Shown: positions 28,579-37,644 of the stretch, in pieces
Numbering within the stretch: position 1 is the first letter of the stretch
Layout of the letters: every line of letters begins with the position of its first letter
Origin: Pseudomonas sp. 10-1B
GTDB lineage: Bacteria; Pseudomonadota; Gammaproteobacteria; Pseudomonadales; Pseudomonadaceae
DNA: 64,000 nucleotides
NCBI RefSeq assembly: GCF_000935045.1
Contig: NZ_JYKS01000025.1
Location: 1-64,000, forward strand
Direction: 5' to 3'
Position numbers and translations under genes: made by a program
Notes under the pieces: generated by a model
The model's database searches: none
What the model was told of the DNA's origin: nothing
The model's input: the letters and a program-made list of their open reading frames with translations, nothing else

Positions 28579-31500
28579 ATGGCAACTACATCGAATGCTT
28601 TCAATTTCTCAAGTTTCATGCAGAGCAGTGTCGACCCTCGAACTGGCCTGTACACCCTGTCCATTGCCCTTCCGAGTTTGAATGCCAACGACCATTGCGG
28701 ACCAGACCTGCCCTTGGAATTGAATTTCAGCCCAATGAGCAATGATAACAAAGGGTTTGGCATGGGCTGGAGCCTGAAACTCAGCAGCTTCAATATCACC
28801 ACTGGCATGCTCTCATTGCACACCGGTGAATCTTTCAAAGTCGCAGACAACGGGCCAGGCAACCCGCCCGTTATCGAAGAAAAAAAACTGGACAGCTTTC
28901 GTTTCAGCAACATCAGCCAAGGCAACAAGAAACGTATTCGCATTGCGCATAAAGGCGGTTTGGTCGAAATACTTGAGCCCCAGGTAAATGACCCTGTTAC
29001 CGCCGTGCCCGTTCGGGTCATGGGTGCCTCCGGCCACGGCGTCAACCTCGGCTACGATACGACCAGGAGCACAGCACGCCTGCAGTCCATCGTTGATGAC
29101 ACCGGCCGTTTACTGCTCGAAGTAAAATACCCTACAGATATCCGTACAGAGTTCACAGTCAACCCAACGACGCGCAGCCCGGCCAAGTACATACTGGACC
29201 TGGAAGATAACCAGCTCAGAAAAGTCACGCTGCCTACGTCAAGTGATGAGTACTGGGAACTGAAATACAAGCTATACGACCAGTTGCCTTTCCTGACCAG
29301 TGTTGAAAACCCTGACAAAGGCATGGATACGATAAGTTACCATGAAGGTGCCGCGGGCCATAAATATCCAGGTATCGAGCGCTACCTGCCTTCGGTCGAT
29401 GAACACTGGGTCAAACCTGACGTACGCGACAGCAATACCCACATACTTACGAAATATACCTATTCCAGTAATAATTTCCTGGGCAACGGTACCGGTCTGG
29501 TCTATGGCAATGAAGACGGCACCGATCAACTCTACCGATTTACCGGCACTACGTTTGCGTACAGTTCTACCGCTGAACACTATCGGGATGGAAAATGCTA
29601 CCGAACAGTGGTCAGCACCTTCAATCGCTTTCATCTGATGAAATCCCAGGTTACTACAGACAATGACTGTATCGAGACCATTACAACAGATTATCACGAG
29701 CAAGCAAACATACCCTTCAAAGACCAGCCCGCCTACTTTCAACTCCCAAGCATCGTGACAAAGTCCTGGGCGATGAAGGGTGACCCAACAGTGGGCGACC
29801 AAGAGTCTACACACACCACCTACGACGATCATGGCAACTTGTTGACGGAGCTTAAAAGCGACGGCACGCGCATGGTACGTACCTATTACCCCGGAGCGGA
29901 TGACCCCGAAGGCTTCGAACGCAACCTCAAGTCCGCCATCATCCACCCAGCCGCCCCGTCCAGCCCAGGCGAACCGCTGGCCCAGACCATAAGCAGCGAA
30001 TACACCTATTCCAGTCTGCCCCCACTGCCACAAGCCGACCCCAACCTGAACATGCCGCAATGGCTGTCATTGGAAAAGGAGGACACATTCGAAGGCGTGG
30101 GCGCCGAGCGCCTGTTACTGAACAGCAAAACTCGCTATTACTTGAATAAGACCGACACCCCATTCCTGCACGGCCGGGTTGATCGACAAGAGCAGCAAAT
30201 CAACGATTTTACGATCAGCAGCGACTGGAAGTACGAAAAGGTCAAGGACGACAATGGTCAGCTCACTTGGAGCCGCAGTACCGAAACCTTCACTGACCAT
30301 ACTCACACACTTGAGAAAAAAAGCGCCACCACCCTTTCCTTGTATAACGGCCAGGTGGTGCTGGAGCATGATGCCAATGGTGTATTCACGCGCTATCACC
30401 ATGATGTGCTGGGCCGCGTCACCTCAGAAATCGCCAGCCCTGACACGGCATTCGCCACTACACGTACCACCGCTTACAAGCTGTTCGACGATGGCGGCCG
30501 TAAACGCTCTTGCGAAGAGGTAACCGACAGCAAGGGGGTGATCACCCGTACCGTGTTCGACGGCAGCCGCCGCCCGATCCGGGAGGAGCGTGTAGCCAAG
30601 GATGCATTAACCGGAAACGTTGTGAAACGCACGGTAGCCGAGCTGAAATATGACTCGGCCGGTCGCCTGGAGAGCGAAACCGGCTATGACTACTTGCCGG
30701 CCAAAGACGATGCGCCAGAGCCGCGAGTGCTTATGCTGCAGTCGCGCTACACCTACGACGGGTGGGGCCAACGGTGTGCCACTGTGCGCCCCGATGGCAT
30801 CAAGGAGTGTATCGAAGCGTCGCCACTGGAACCTGGTGGCCAGTTGGTCAGCCGCTGGATCGAGAGCCCGAACGCGCCCGGGCACAGACTGCAGCAAACC
30901 GTCAGCAAGTTTAACCGCTTCAATAAACCGGTTTATGAGTACCGCTTGCTGGAGGAGGAAGTGGATACCCCTGAAGGGGGCAAGCAACGCGTTACACGCG
31001 AGGCTGGCCGCACCGACTTCACCTATGACGGGTTAGGCCGCTGCCTGAGCAGTACAGAGACTATCCAGGCCCCCGAAAGCAATGGCCAGGTCATCAATCG
31101 CACCAGTAGGTTCACCTACGATGCCCTGGGACGCATGACCAGCAATGAGCGGCCAGATGGCACCACCTTGTTGCGCACCTTTGCCCCACACAGCATGGGC
31201 GAGTTGGTCACGGCACTGCATTTGAAAGAGGCTGGCGACAAACCGCAACGGGTGCTCTACCAGCGCAAGTTCGATGGGCTTGGCCGCCTTGAGCGCATGA
31301 CCATAGGTGCTCGGGTGGAGGAATACCTCTATCAGGGTACAACCCAACTGGTCGATACGCGCACGGTCTTCGGCCTGGAGACGACAAGCAAAGGTACGCG
31401 CAAGCGGATCATTGGTTATGAGTACAAACCTGAGCTGACCGAACAACCCAGCAAACTCGTTGCAACCTTGGAAGACGGGAGCACGCCTGCTCGCCAGGAG

Positions 31501-33672
31501 GAGCAACAGGTTGCGGACTTCGACTATGACGTGAAAAGCGCAGAAATCACCCACGCCAATAATGCGCTGGGCAAACGCCGTTATGTGTACACCGACCAGG
31601 GCGACCTTTGCGAGGAACACCTGACCGACACTGAAGGTACGCCTTACAGCGTCACTTACCAACAGTCCTGGCAAGGCCTGCCAACACAGCGCAAGCACAG
31701 CGATGGCCTGGCCTGTTTTTATGATTATGATGAACAAGGCCGGCTCACAACGGTGATACAGGGCAACCTCAAGTCGACGCTAACCTATAACGAAGACACT
31801 GGTTTGCTGGAGAATACCGAAACCCGCGACACGACCAACCCCGCCCCTGAACAACAACCTGTCACCCTGTGCATTCAGGACTACGACACCCTGGGCAGGG
31901 AAACCAGCCGTACACTGAGCGTTAACGGCCAGACACGCAAATGGGTACAAGTGTGGCTGGACAACGACATGCTGTACTCGCGTACCCTTTGGCAAGGCGA
32001 GCAAAAACTGCGTGAGGAAACGTTCGAGTATGACGATCTCGGTCGCCTGACAAAATACGATTGCCCTGTCGAAACCGACGACGGCCGGCAGATCACAACC
32101 CAACTGTTCAAGTTTGACGCTGTAGACAACATCGAGCGTTGCCGCACAACGTTCAGTGACGGCGCCCGCGACGATGCGGACTTCACATACTTCGCGCACG
32201 ACAGTTTTCGCCTGAAAAAGGTCACGCATACCCTGCCACCTGAAGGTTGCCCGGCAGAACAGACGTTCAGCTACGACGACCTGGGCAACATGCTCAACGA
32301 TGAGCGTGGCAACGCGCTTTACTACGACAGCCTCGGCCGCCTGCACCAGGTGCAGGATGCCAATGGCAGGGTCACCGCGCAGTATGGCTATGACGGGCAT
32401 GATCAACTGCTTTACTCCGGCACCGATGCACGCAAGGTGCAGCGCCGCTATCTGGCGCATAGCCTGGACGGCATTCTGGAAGACGGCCTGCTCACCGAGT
32501 ACCTGCATGCTGGCGGCCAACCTCGGGCGCAGCAGCAAGCAGGGACCGCCACACTGCTGCTTACCGACCATGCCGGCAGCGTGAACACCGAGCACGATGC
32601 AGACGGCACACGATATGCCCACTACGCCCCTTATGGTGAACAACAGCCCGAGGACGCCGAGCAGCCAATGCGTAGCCTGCTGGCCTTCAACGGCGAGGCC
32701 CGTGAGCACGCCCTGGGCTGGTACCTGCTGGGCAGTGGCTACCGGGCCTACAACCCAGGCTTGATGCGCTTTCACAGCCCGGACTCGTTACCGCCTGAAG
32801 AGGCCGGCATCAACCCGTACGTATACGCCCTGGGCAACCCGGTTTACTGGCACGACCCGACCGGCCACCGCGGTGAACCGGTGACACGTGGCCGCCAGGC
32901 ACCGCTGGAGCGCTTCAAGGAAGAAGACAAGCCCAAGGTACCTTGGTATGCCTGGCTTGGCGTCGCTGCTGCCGCCGCCATTTTCGTTGCATCGGCGATC
33001 GTAATGCCATGGTCGGCACCGGCCAGCATCGGCATAACCACCAGCTATGTCATTGGTGTGATCGGCGTGGCGGCCAACGCTGCCGCCGCTGGCATGCAGG
33101 CGGCATCGACAGCGACCATGTACAGCAACCCGGAACTGTCGAACCTGCTGCAGAGCTTGTTCACTGTATTCTCGGTTGTCGCCATGTACATGAGCGGATA
33201 CGGGGCTGCGGCTACCAAGGGGGCGATGAGCGCGGCGAAATCGGCGGCCAAGGGCGCGCAAGCGGCACCCGCAATGGCAAATGCGGGTGGGAAGATAGTC
33301 CAGCACATTGATAACCGAACCTACACCTTCATACAGAAGAGCTCAGGCAGAATTGTGCCCCGCCGCCCTCGTGCGCCTATTCGCTCGGTCTCTGACGCTG
33401 GCGCGTCATCAGCTCCGGGACCAAGCTCGGCGTCGACGTCTACCCCTGTCGCAAGCACGTCTGCTCAAGCGACTACCCCCCCCACAGTCTCTCCGCCAGG
33501 TGCGGAGATGAAACCGTTCCTCAGCGAAAAACCGAGTGTCGTTAGCCGGCCAACCGGTGCACCGAACCGCCCTAAGTTCGGCATTGATCTGACACTACTG
33601 GGCAATAGCGATAATTTCATGTTGCATCGGGCTCCTAACGGACGCTTTTTCACTGGCCCCGCCGGTAGCTAA
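28579..33672 (+). CDS. Full-length Rhs/TcC-like YD-repeat protein with C-terminal tip
   Basis: 1697 residues, start MATTSNAFNFSSF. The N-terminal region is shared with the tip-less Rhs protein; residues about 200-1370 are YD repeats forming the expected shell (YDGWGQRCATV, YDALGRMTSNE, YDDLGNMLNDE). The RHS core ends around residue 1425-1432 with NPYVYALGNPVYWHDPTGH, the usual junction where the tip begins. The tip of about 265 residues has two hydrophobic stretches (AWLGVAAAAAIFVASAIVM and a Gly/Ala-rich segment, roughly residues 1455-1550), a basic PRRPRAP turn, a Ser/Thr/Pro linker, and a final 50 residues without a toxin motif I can name. There is no PAAR domain or signal peptide. No candidate immunity gene follows; a hairpin and the fimbrial usher come next. 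Confidence 0.9.
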   Translation: MATTSNAFNFSSFMQSSVDPRTGLYTLSIALPSLNANDHCGPDLPLELNFSPMSNDNKGFGMGWSLKLSSFNITTGMLSLHTGESFKVADNGPGNPPVIEEKKLDSFRFSNISQGNKKRIRIAHKGGLVEILEPQVNDPVTAVPVRVMGASGHGVNLGYDTTRSTARLQSIVDDTGRLLLEVKYPTDIRTEFTVNPTTRSPAKYILDLEDNQLRKVTLPTSSDEYWELKYKLYDQLPFLTSVENPDKGMDTISYHEGAAGHKYPGIERYLPSVDEHWVKPDVRDSNTHILTKYTYSSNNFLGNGTGLVYGNEDGTDQLYRFTGTTFAYSSTAEHYRDGKCYRTVVSTFNRFHLMKSQVTTDNDCIETITTDYHEQANIPFKDQPAYFQLPSIVTKSWAMKGDPTVGDQESTHTTYDDHGNLLTELKSDGTRMVRTYYPGADDPEGFERNLKSAIIHPAAPSSPGEPLAQTISSEYTYSSLPPLPQADPNLNMPQWLSLEKEDTFEGVGAERLLLNSKTRYYLNKTDTPFLHGRVDRQEQQINDFTISSDWKYEKVKDDNGQLTWSRSTETFTDHTHTLEKKSATTLSLYNGQVVLEHDANGVFTRYHHDVLGRVTSEIASPDTAFATTRTTAYKLFDDGGRKRSCEEVTDSKGVITRTVFDGSRRPIREERVAKDALTGNVVKRTVAELKYDSAGRLESETGYDYLPAKDDAPEPRVLMLQSRYTYDGWGQRCATVRPDGIKECIEASPLEPGGQLVSRWIESPNAPGHRLQQTVSKFNRFNKPVYEYRLLEEEVDTPEGGKQRVTREAGRTDFTYDGLGRCLSSTETIQAPESNGQVINRTSRFTYDALGRMTSNERPDGTTLLRTFAPHSMGELVTALHLKEAGDKPQRVLYQRKFDGLGRLERMTIGARVEEYLYQGTTQLVDTRTVFGLETTSKGTRKRIIGYEYKPELTEQPSKLVATLEDGSTPARQEEQQVADFDYDVKSAEITHANNALGKRRYVYTDQGDLCEEHLTDTEGTPYSVTYQQSWQGLPTQRKHSDGLACFYDYDEQGRLTTVIQGNLKSTLTYNEDTGLLENTETRDTTNPAPEQQPVTLCIQDYDTLGRETSRTLSVNGQTRKWVQVWLDNDMLYSRTLWQGEQKLREETFEYDDLGRLTKYDCPVETDDGRQITTQLFKFDAVDNIERCRTTFSDGARDDADFTYFAHDSFRLKKVTHTLPPEGCPAEQTFSYDDLGNMLNDERGNALYYDSLGRLHQVQDANGRVTAQYGYDGHDQLLYSGTDARKVQRRYLAHSLDGILEDGLLTEYLHAGGQPRAQQQAGTATLLLTDHAGSVNTEHDADGTRYAHYAPYGEQQPEDAEQPMRSLLAFNGEAREHALGWYLLGSGYRAYNPGLMRFHSPDSLPPEEAGINPYVYALGNPVYWHDPTGHRGEPVTRGRQAPLERFKEEDKPKVPWYAWLGVAAAAAIFVASAIVMPWSAPASIGITTSYVIGVIGVAANAAAAGMQAASTATMYSNPELSNLLQSLFTVFSVVAMYMSGYGAAATKGAMSAAKSAAKGAQAAPAMANAGGKIVQHIDNRTYTFIQKSSGRIVPRRPRAPIRSVSDAGASSAPGPSSASTSTPVASTSAQATTPPTVSPPGAEMKPFLSEKPSVVSRPTGAPNRPKFGIDLTLLGNSDNFMLHRAPNGRFFTGPAGS

Positions 33673-33682
33673 CAGGTCTGAT

Positions 33683-33707
33683 GTCTCGCTGCCTCTGGCA
33701 GCGAGAC
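33683..33707 (+). terminator. Perfect hairpin after the Rhs gene
   Basis: GTCTCGCTGCC pairs perfectly with GGCAGCGAGAC around a TCT loop, 10 bp after the Rhs stop. No long U-run follows, so termination strength is uncertain. Confidence 0.6.
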
Positions 33708-33845
33708 GTCTCATCAAGCTCCAAGACAATCACCAGAACATCCGCATATCCCAGCAGGCCTGAAGCCTTTTCCTACATCGCTAGTTTTATCCTCACTCTA
33801 ATCTGCCCCCGCCTTTTCAATGTGACCCAGCTTCAACAGCTGCCC

Positions 33846-33926
33846 TCACGCCCCGTCATTCACTTCAAGCGCCTGCCACGAGCCCACCTGTGCATCGTCC
33901 GTCGGCGCCGCCCAGGACACGCTCAT
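33846..33926 (-). pseudogene. Possible 3' remnant of a lost gene at the usher boundary
   Basis: On the minus strand a 26-codon open tail (WAAPTDDAQVGSWQALEVND, stop TGA at 33846) has codon use like a real Pseudomonas gene end, yet upstream it runs antisense into the usher gene. It may be the cut end of a gene carried with the inserted block. Weak evidence; it may be chance. Confidence 0.2.
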
Positions 33927-36498
33927 GCTCCAGCTCGAACGGCGCAGGCTATTGCCGTTGCGCCCGCGCGTCACCCCGCTGCCGCCACTGCTTGGCGGTT
34001 GTCTGGCGCTTGCCCTTGCCCACCCTGCCCTGGCAGGCCAGACCGATATCGCCTTCCAGACCGGCTTCATGCGCCAGGCCCCCGGCCAATCCGCCGAGGC
34101 CGGGGCCCTGGCGCTGCAAAACCTTGCCGCGCAGACACATCTGCCGCCGGGGCGATACCGGGTACAGATCTCGCTCAACCTCAGCCCCCTGCCCGAACAG
34201 GATATTGATTTCATCGAAGGACCAAATGGCAGAGGGCTGCAGCCCTGCCTGACGACCGAGCTGCTGCGCACCCTCGACCTGCGCGAACAGGCCCTGGAGA
34301 TGCCCCTGCCAGACGACGACAGCTGCGTGGGCCTGCCGCAGCTGGTGCCACACGCCAGCGTCGACTTCGACCCCGCGCAGTTGCACCTATCACTGTCGAT
34401 CCCGCAGATTGCCCTGCGCCAGGATCGTTCAGGCAGCGTGCCAGAGGCCCATTGGAGCAACGGCATCAATGCCGCCTTCATCAGTTACCAGGCCTCGGCC
34501 CAACACAGCAGCCAGCGCGGCGGCGGAAACCGCAGTAGCCAGGACCTGTATCTCAACAGTGGCCTCAACCTGGGCGCCTGGCGCCTGCGCAGCAAGCAGG
34601 CGCTGCGCGAGGAGGCCGACGGGGCACGCCGCTGGACCCGCAGCGACACCTATGCACAGCGCGACCTGCCTGGCCTGCAGGCCAACCTCACGCTGGGCGA
34701 AACCTTCACCAACAGCGACATGTTCCGCAGCGTGCGCTTCACCGGTGCACGTGTGGCATCCGACACGGGCATGCTGCCCGATGCGATGCAGCATTACGCC
34801 CCGGTAATCCGCGGCGTAGCCCAGAGCCGCGCCAAGGTAGAAATCCTGCACAATGGCTACCCTATCTATTCCAGCTACGTGGCCCCCGGGCCCTATGCCA
34901 TCGATGACCTCAGCGTGGGCTCTGGCCATGGCGAGCTGGAAGTGGTCATCACCGAGGCCGATGGCCAGGTCCGTCGCTTCACCCAACCCTATTCGAGCAT
35001 GGGCAGCTTGCTGCGCGAAGGTGTATGGCGCTACAGCGCGACCGTGGGCCGCTATGACGGCGCCGAACAGCTCGACGACCCACTGTTCTGGCAAGCCACC
35101 CTGGCCCGAGGCGGCGCCTGGGATACCACGCTCTACGGCGGCCTGCTTTCCAGCGAGTACTACAACGCCAGTGTATTGGGCATGGCCCGTGATATCGGCC
35201 AGCTGGGAGCACTGTCGTTCGATGTCACCCGCTCATCCAGCGACCTGGGCAACACACTGGGCGAGACTGAGGGCCACAGCTTTGCCTTGCGCTATGGCAA
35301 AAGCTTCCACACCCGCACCAACTTGCGCTTTGCCGGCTATCGCTACTCGACCCAGGGCTACCGCGACTTTGACGAAGCCGTGCAGCAACGCAGCAATGCC
35401 AGCAGCTACCTCGGCAACCGTCGCAGCCGCCTGGAAGCATCGGTGTACCAGAGCGTGGGCGAACGCAGCGCGCTGAACCTGACTTTTTCCCAGGACACCT
35501 ACTGGCAAACCAGCAACCAGCGCCGCCAGTACCAGCTGCAATACACCACCCGCGTAGGCAAGGTGGCGGTCAACCTGTTTGCCTCCCAGGCGCTGGACGC
35601 GAATAATCACGACAGCCGCATGTTCGGCCTGAGCCTCAGCGTGCCGCTGGACTTCAGCCGCCAGCAGCAAGCCAGCTTCGACCTGCGCAACGACAACGGC
35701 CAAACCAGCGAACGTGCCAGCCTGAGCGGCGGCTTGCTGGACAACCAGCTCAGCTACAGTACCTCGCTGGCCAACGACGGCCAGGGGCGCAGTAGTGGCG
35801 GGCTGTCCGTCAACTACCAGGGCAGCCAGGCCAGCGTCGGCATGGGCTATAACCAAGGCAACGACTACCGCAGCATGTCGGTGAATGCCAGCGGTGCCAT
35901 CATGCTGCATGGCGACGGCGTGGCGTTTGGCAGCCACCTGGGCGAAACCATGGCCCTGGTACATGTGCCCGACGTGGCCGGTGTCGGCGTGCAGAACACA
36001 CCCTCGGCGCGAACCAATGCACAGGGCTATGCACTGGTGCCGTACCTGCGCCCCTATCGCCTGAATGCGCTGGTGCTGCAAACCGACGACCTGTCGCCGG
36101 AAGTGGTGATTGGCAATGCCAGCCAGCAGGTGGTGCCGCGCCGCGGCGCGGTAGTGAAGGCCAGCTACGAGGCCGAGCATGTGGCGCGCCTGGTGCTGAC
36201 ACTGTTGCAGGCCAACGGCCAACCCGTGCCGTTTGGCGCTCAGGTGCTCGATGCGGACGGCAAGAGCCTGGGGGTAGTGGGCCAGGCCGGCCAGGCCCTG
36301 GTGTCCACCCGCATCACAGGCCCGCAAGCGATACGTGTGCTGTGGGGCGAGGTCAGCGACAACGCCTGCTCACTGAATATCGACCCGCAAGCACTCGCAC
36401 AAGAGGGCGGCTACCGCCTGCAAACCCTGCACTGCCAACTACCCGTGGCCAGCGGCCAGCCCCTTCTGTCCGGCGACAATACCCAGGAAATGCTTTGA
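33925..36498 (+). CDS. Fimbrial outer-membrane usher (FimD/PapC family)
   Basis: Outer-membrane assembly platform of the chaperone-usher fimbria, 857 residues. After a signal peptide (cleavage near ALAHPALA) comes the periplasmic N-terminal domain (FQTGFMRQ, GRYRVQISLN), then the 24-strand barrel with the plug domain, marked by GVAQSRAKVEILHNGYPIYSSYVAPGPYAI (quoted in part: AKVEILHNGYPIY), and the C-terminal periplasmic domains ending LHCQLPVASGQP. The stop overlaps the adhesin start (TGATG). There is no pilin or chaperone gene upstream here; those lie at 9.4-10.8 kb on the same strand, so the operon appears interrupted. Expression would need a promoter in 33708-33924 or read-through from Rhs. 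Confidence 0.94.
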   Translation: MLQLERRRLLPLRPRVTPLPPLLGGCLALALAHPALAGQTDIAFQTGFMRQAPGQSAEAGALALQNLAAQTHLPPGRYRVQISLNLSPLPEQDIDFIEGPNGRGLQPCLTTELLRTLDLREQALEMPLPDDDSCVGLPQLVPHASVDFDPAQLHLSLSIPQIALRQDRSGSVPEAHWSNGINAAFISYQASAQHSSQRGGGNRSSQDLYLNSGLNLGAWRLRSKQALREEADGARRWTRSDTYAQRDLPGLQANLTLGETFTNSDMFRSVRFTGARVASDTGMLPDAMQHYAPVIRGVAQSRAKVEILHNGYPIYSSYVAPGPYAIDDLSVGSGHGELEVVITEADGQVRRFTQPYSSMGSLLREGVWRYSATVGRYDGAEQLDDPLFWQATLARGGAWDTTLYGGLLSSEYYNASVLGMARDIGQLGALSFDVTRSSSDLGNTLGETEGHSFALRYGKSFHTRTNLRFAGYRYSTQGYRDFDEAVQQRSNASSYLGNRRSRLEASVYQSVGERSALNLTFSQDTYWQTSNQRRQYQLQYTTRVGKVAVNLFASQALDANNHDSRMFGLSLSVPLDFSRQQQASFDLRNDNGQTSERASLSGGLLDNQLSYSTSLANDGQGRSSGGLSVNYQGSQASVGMGYNQGNDYRSMSVNASGAIMLHGDGVAFGSHLGETMALVHVPDVAGVGVQNTPSARTNAQGYALVPYLRPYRLNALVLQTDDLSPEVVIGNASQQVVPRRGAVVKASYEAEHVARLVLTLLQANGQPVPFGAQVLDADGKSLGVVGQAGQALVSTRITGPQAIRVLWGEVSDNACSLNIDPQALAQEGGYRLQTLHCQLPVASGQPLLSGDNTQEML

Positions 36499-37580
36499 TG
36501 AACGCGTTCACATTCAATATCCACCGCCGCTTGCGTTTGACCGCCTGCTGCCTGGCCCTGGGCCTTTGCTCTGGCAACGCTTACGCGAACTGTACGTTCC
36601 GCGCGGGCGCCAGCTACATGACCTTCGAGCGTGACATGGGGATATTCTGGGTGCCCCGTGATGCCGCGGTGGGTAGCGTGATCGGTACCAGCTCGATCAC
36701 CAGAAACAACAACGAAGGCGCGCGGGCCTCGTGCTTGTGGGACGCCGCCAACCCACCCAAGGCGAGGCTGCCCAACACTGCGCCCATCTTCTCTGGCACC
36801 CTGCCCCCCCTGGGTGGCAAGGACATCAATGGGCATGTCATGGAAACCAACATCCCAGGGGTTGGGGTATACATTGAGCTTGGTTCGCCTTTTGACGGAG
36901 TAGCCAACAACTCATTCGTTCCCGATCCCGGTACCCGTCCTGTCATCCCTTACACAGGTACCCTGCGAGACCAGCCTTTCAACGTAGAAGTGTCGGTCAT
37001 GACGGGGCAGGCCTGGTTCATCAAGACGGGGCCGATCGCACCCGGGCCCCAACGTGTCAACGGCGAGATGTTCCATGGGTTTCTGCATAATCTGGGCAAG
37101 GTCATGGATTACCGCATGAGCGCAACAGTAAACCAGGCGCAGTGCTCGCTGAAATCCGATGCGGTAAGCGCCGACCCTGTGCGACTGGGTGACCACTCCC
37201 TGGCTGACTTCAAAGGGTTAGGTAGCACTACGACGGCCGTGCCGTTCTATATCACGCTCAGTGACTGTGAAGACGCCAGCGCCCCAAACCCCGCCCCGGC
37301 CAATGTATACATCGAACTGGATGGTGCCAATGGCTCGGTGCCGACCGTTCCGGCCGACGGGCGCTTCAGCCTGGGTGGTGCTTCCGATGCTGGCGGGGTT
37401 GAAATCCAGCTACTGCGCAGCGATGGAACCCCCATGCCACTGCAATCTGACGAGTTGGCCAAGCCGGTGAGTATCGGCATCACCCAGCTGGACTTCCAGG
37501 CGCGCTACTACCAGAGTGCACCGGTGGTGACGCCGGGGTTGGCAGAGGGGGGGCTGACCTTTACCGTGAGCTACAAATAA
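36498..37580 (+). CDS. Two-domain fimbrial tip adhesin
   Basis: 360 residues, signal peptide ending GNAYA. The N-terminal receptor-binding domain (about residues 27-200) is unlike known lectins by eye. The C-terminal pilin domain begins near MSATVNQAQCSL, has the second Cys in ITLSDCED and ends GGLTFTVSYK with the penultimate Tyr of pilin subunits. The start ATG overlaps the usher stop by 1 bp. A hairpin follows the stop. Typical end gene of a pilin-chaperone-usher-adhesin operon. Confidence 0.88.
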   Translation: MNAFTFNIHRRLRLTACCLALGLCSGNAYANCTFRAGASYMTFERDMGIFWVPRDAAVGSVIGTSSITRNNNEGARASCLWDAANPPKARLPNTAPIFSGTLPPLGGKDINGHVMETNIPGVGVYIELGSPFDGVANNSFVPDPGTRPVIPYTGTLRDQPFNVEVSVMTGQAWFIKTGPIAPGPQRVNGEMFHGFLHNLGKVMDYRMSATVNQAQCSLKSDAVSADPVRLGDHSLADFKGLGSTTTAVPFYITLSDCEDASAPNPAPANVYIELDGANGSVPTVPADGRFSLGGASDAGGVEIQLLRSDGTPMPLQSDELAKPVSIGITQLDFQARYYQSAPVVTPGLAEGGLTFTVSYK

Positions 37581-37590
37581 CACGCAAAAA

Positions 37591-37618
37591 AGGCCGCAGA
37601 GCGAATACCCTGCGGCCT
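37591..37618. terminator. Hairpin after the adhesin gene
   Basis: AGGCCGCAG pairs with CTGCGGCCT. An A-run precedes it, so it reads as an intrinsic terminator on the minus strand and as a plain hairpin after the adhesin on the plus strand. Confidence 0.6.
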
Positions 37619-37644
37619 GTGTACCGATAAAACCAAACAAGCAA

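Noticed and set aside
33681..34208. Plus-strand 175-codon frame between Rhs and usher
   Set aside because: Overlaps the usher signal peptide region in another frame and shows no immunity-like features or ribosome site.
9267..37580. Prophage or tailocin
   Set aside because: No phage structural, lysis, integrase or tail genes; the block has fimbrial, Rhs and Ig-like genes only.
33925..37580. Complete independent fimbrial operon
   Set aside because: Only usher and adhesin are present; the pilin and chaperone needed are found at 9.4-10.8 kb.
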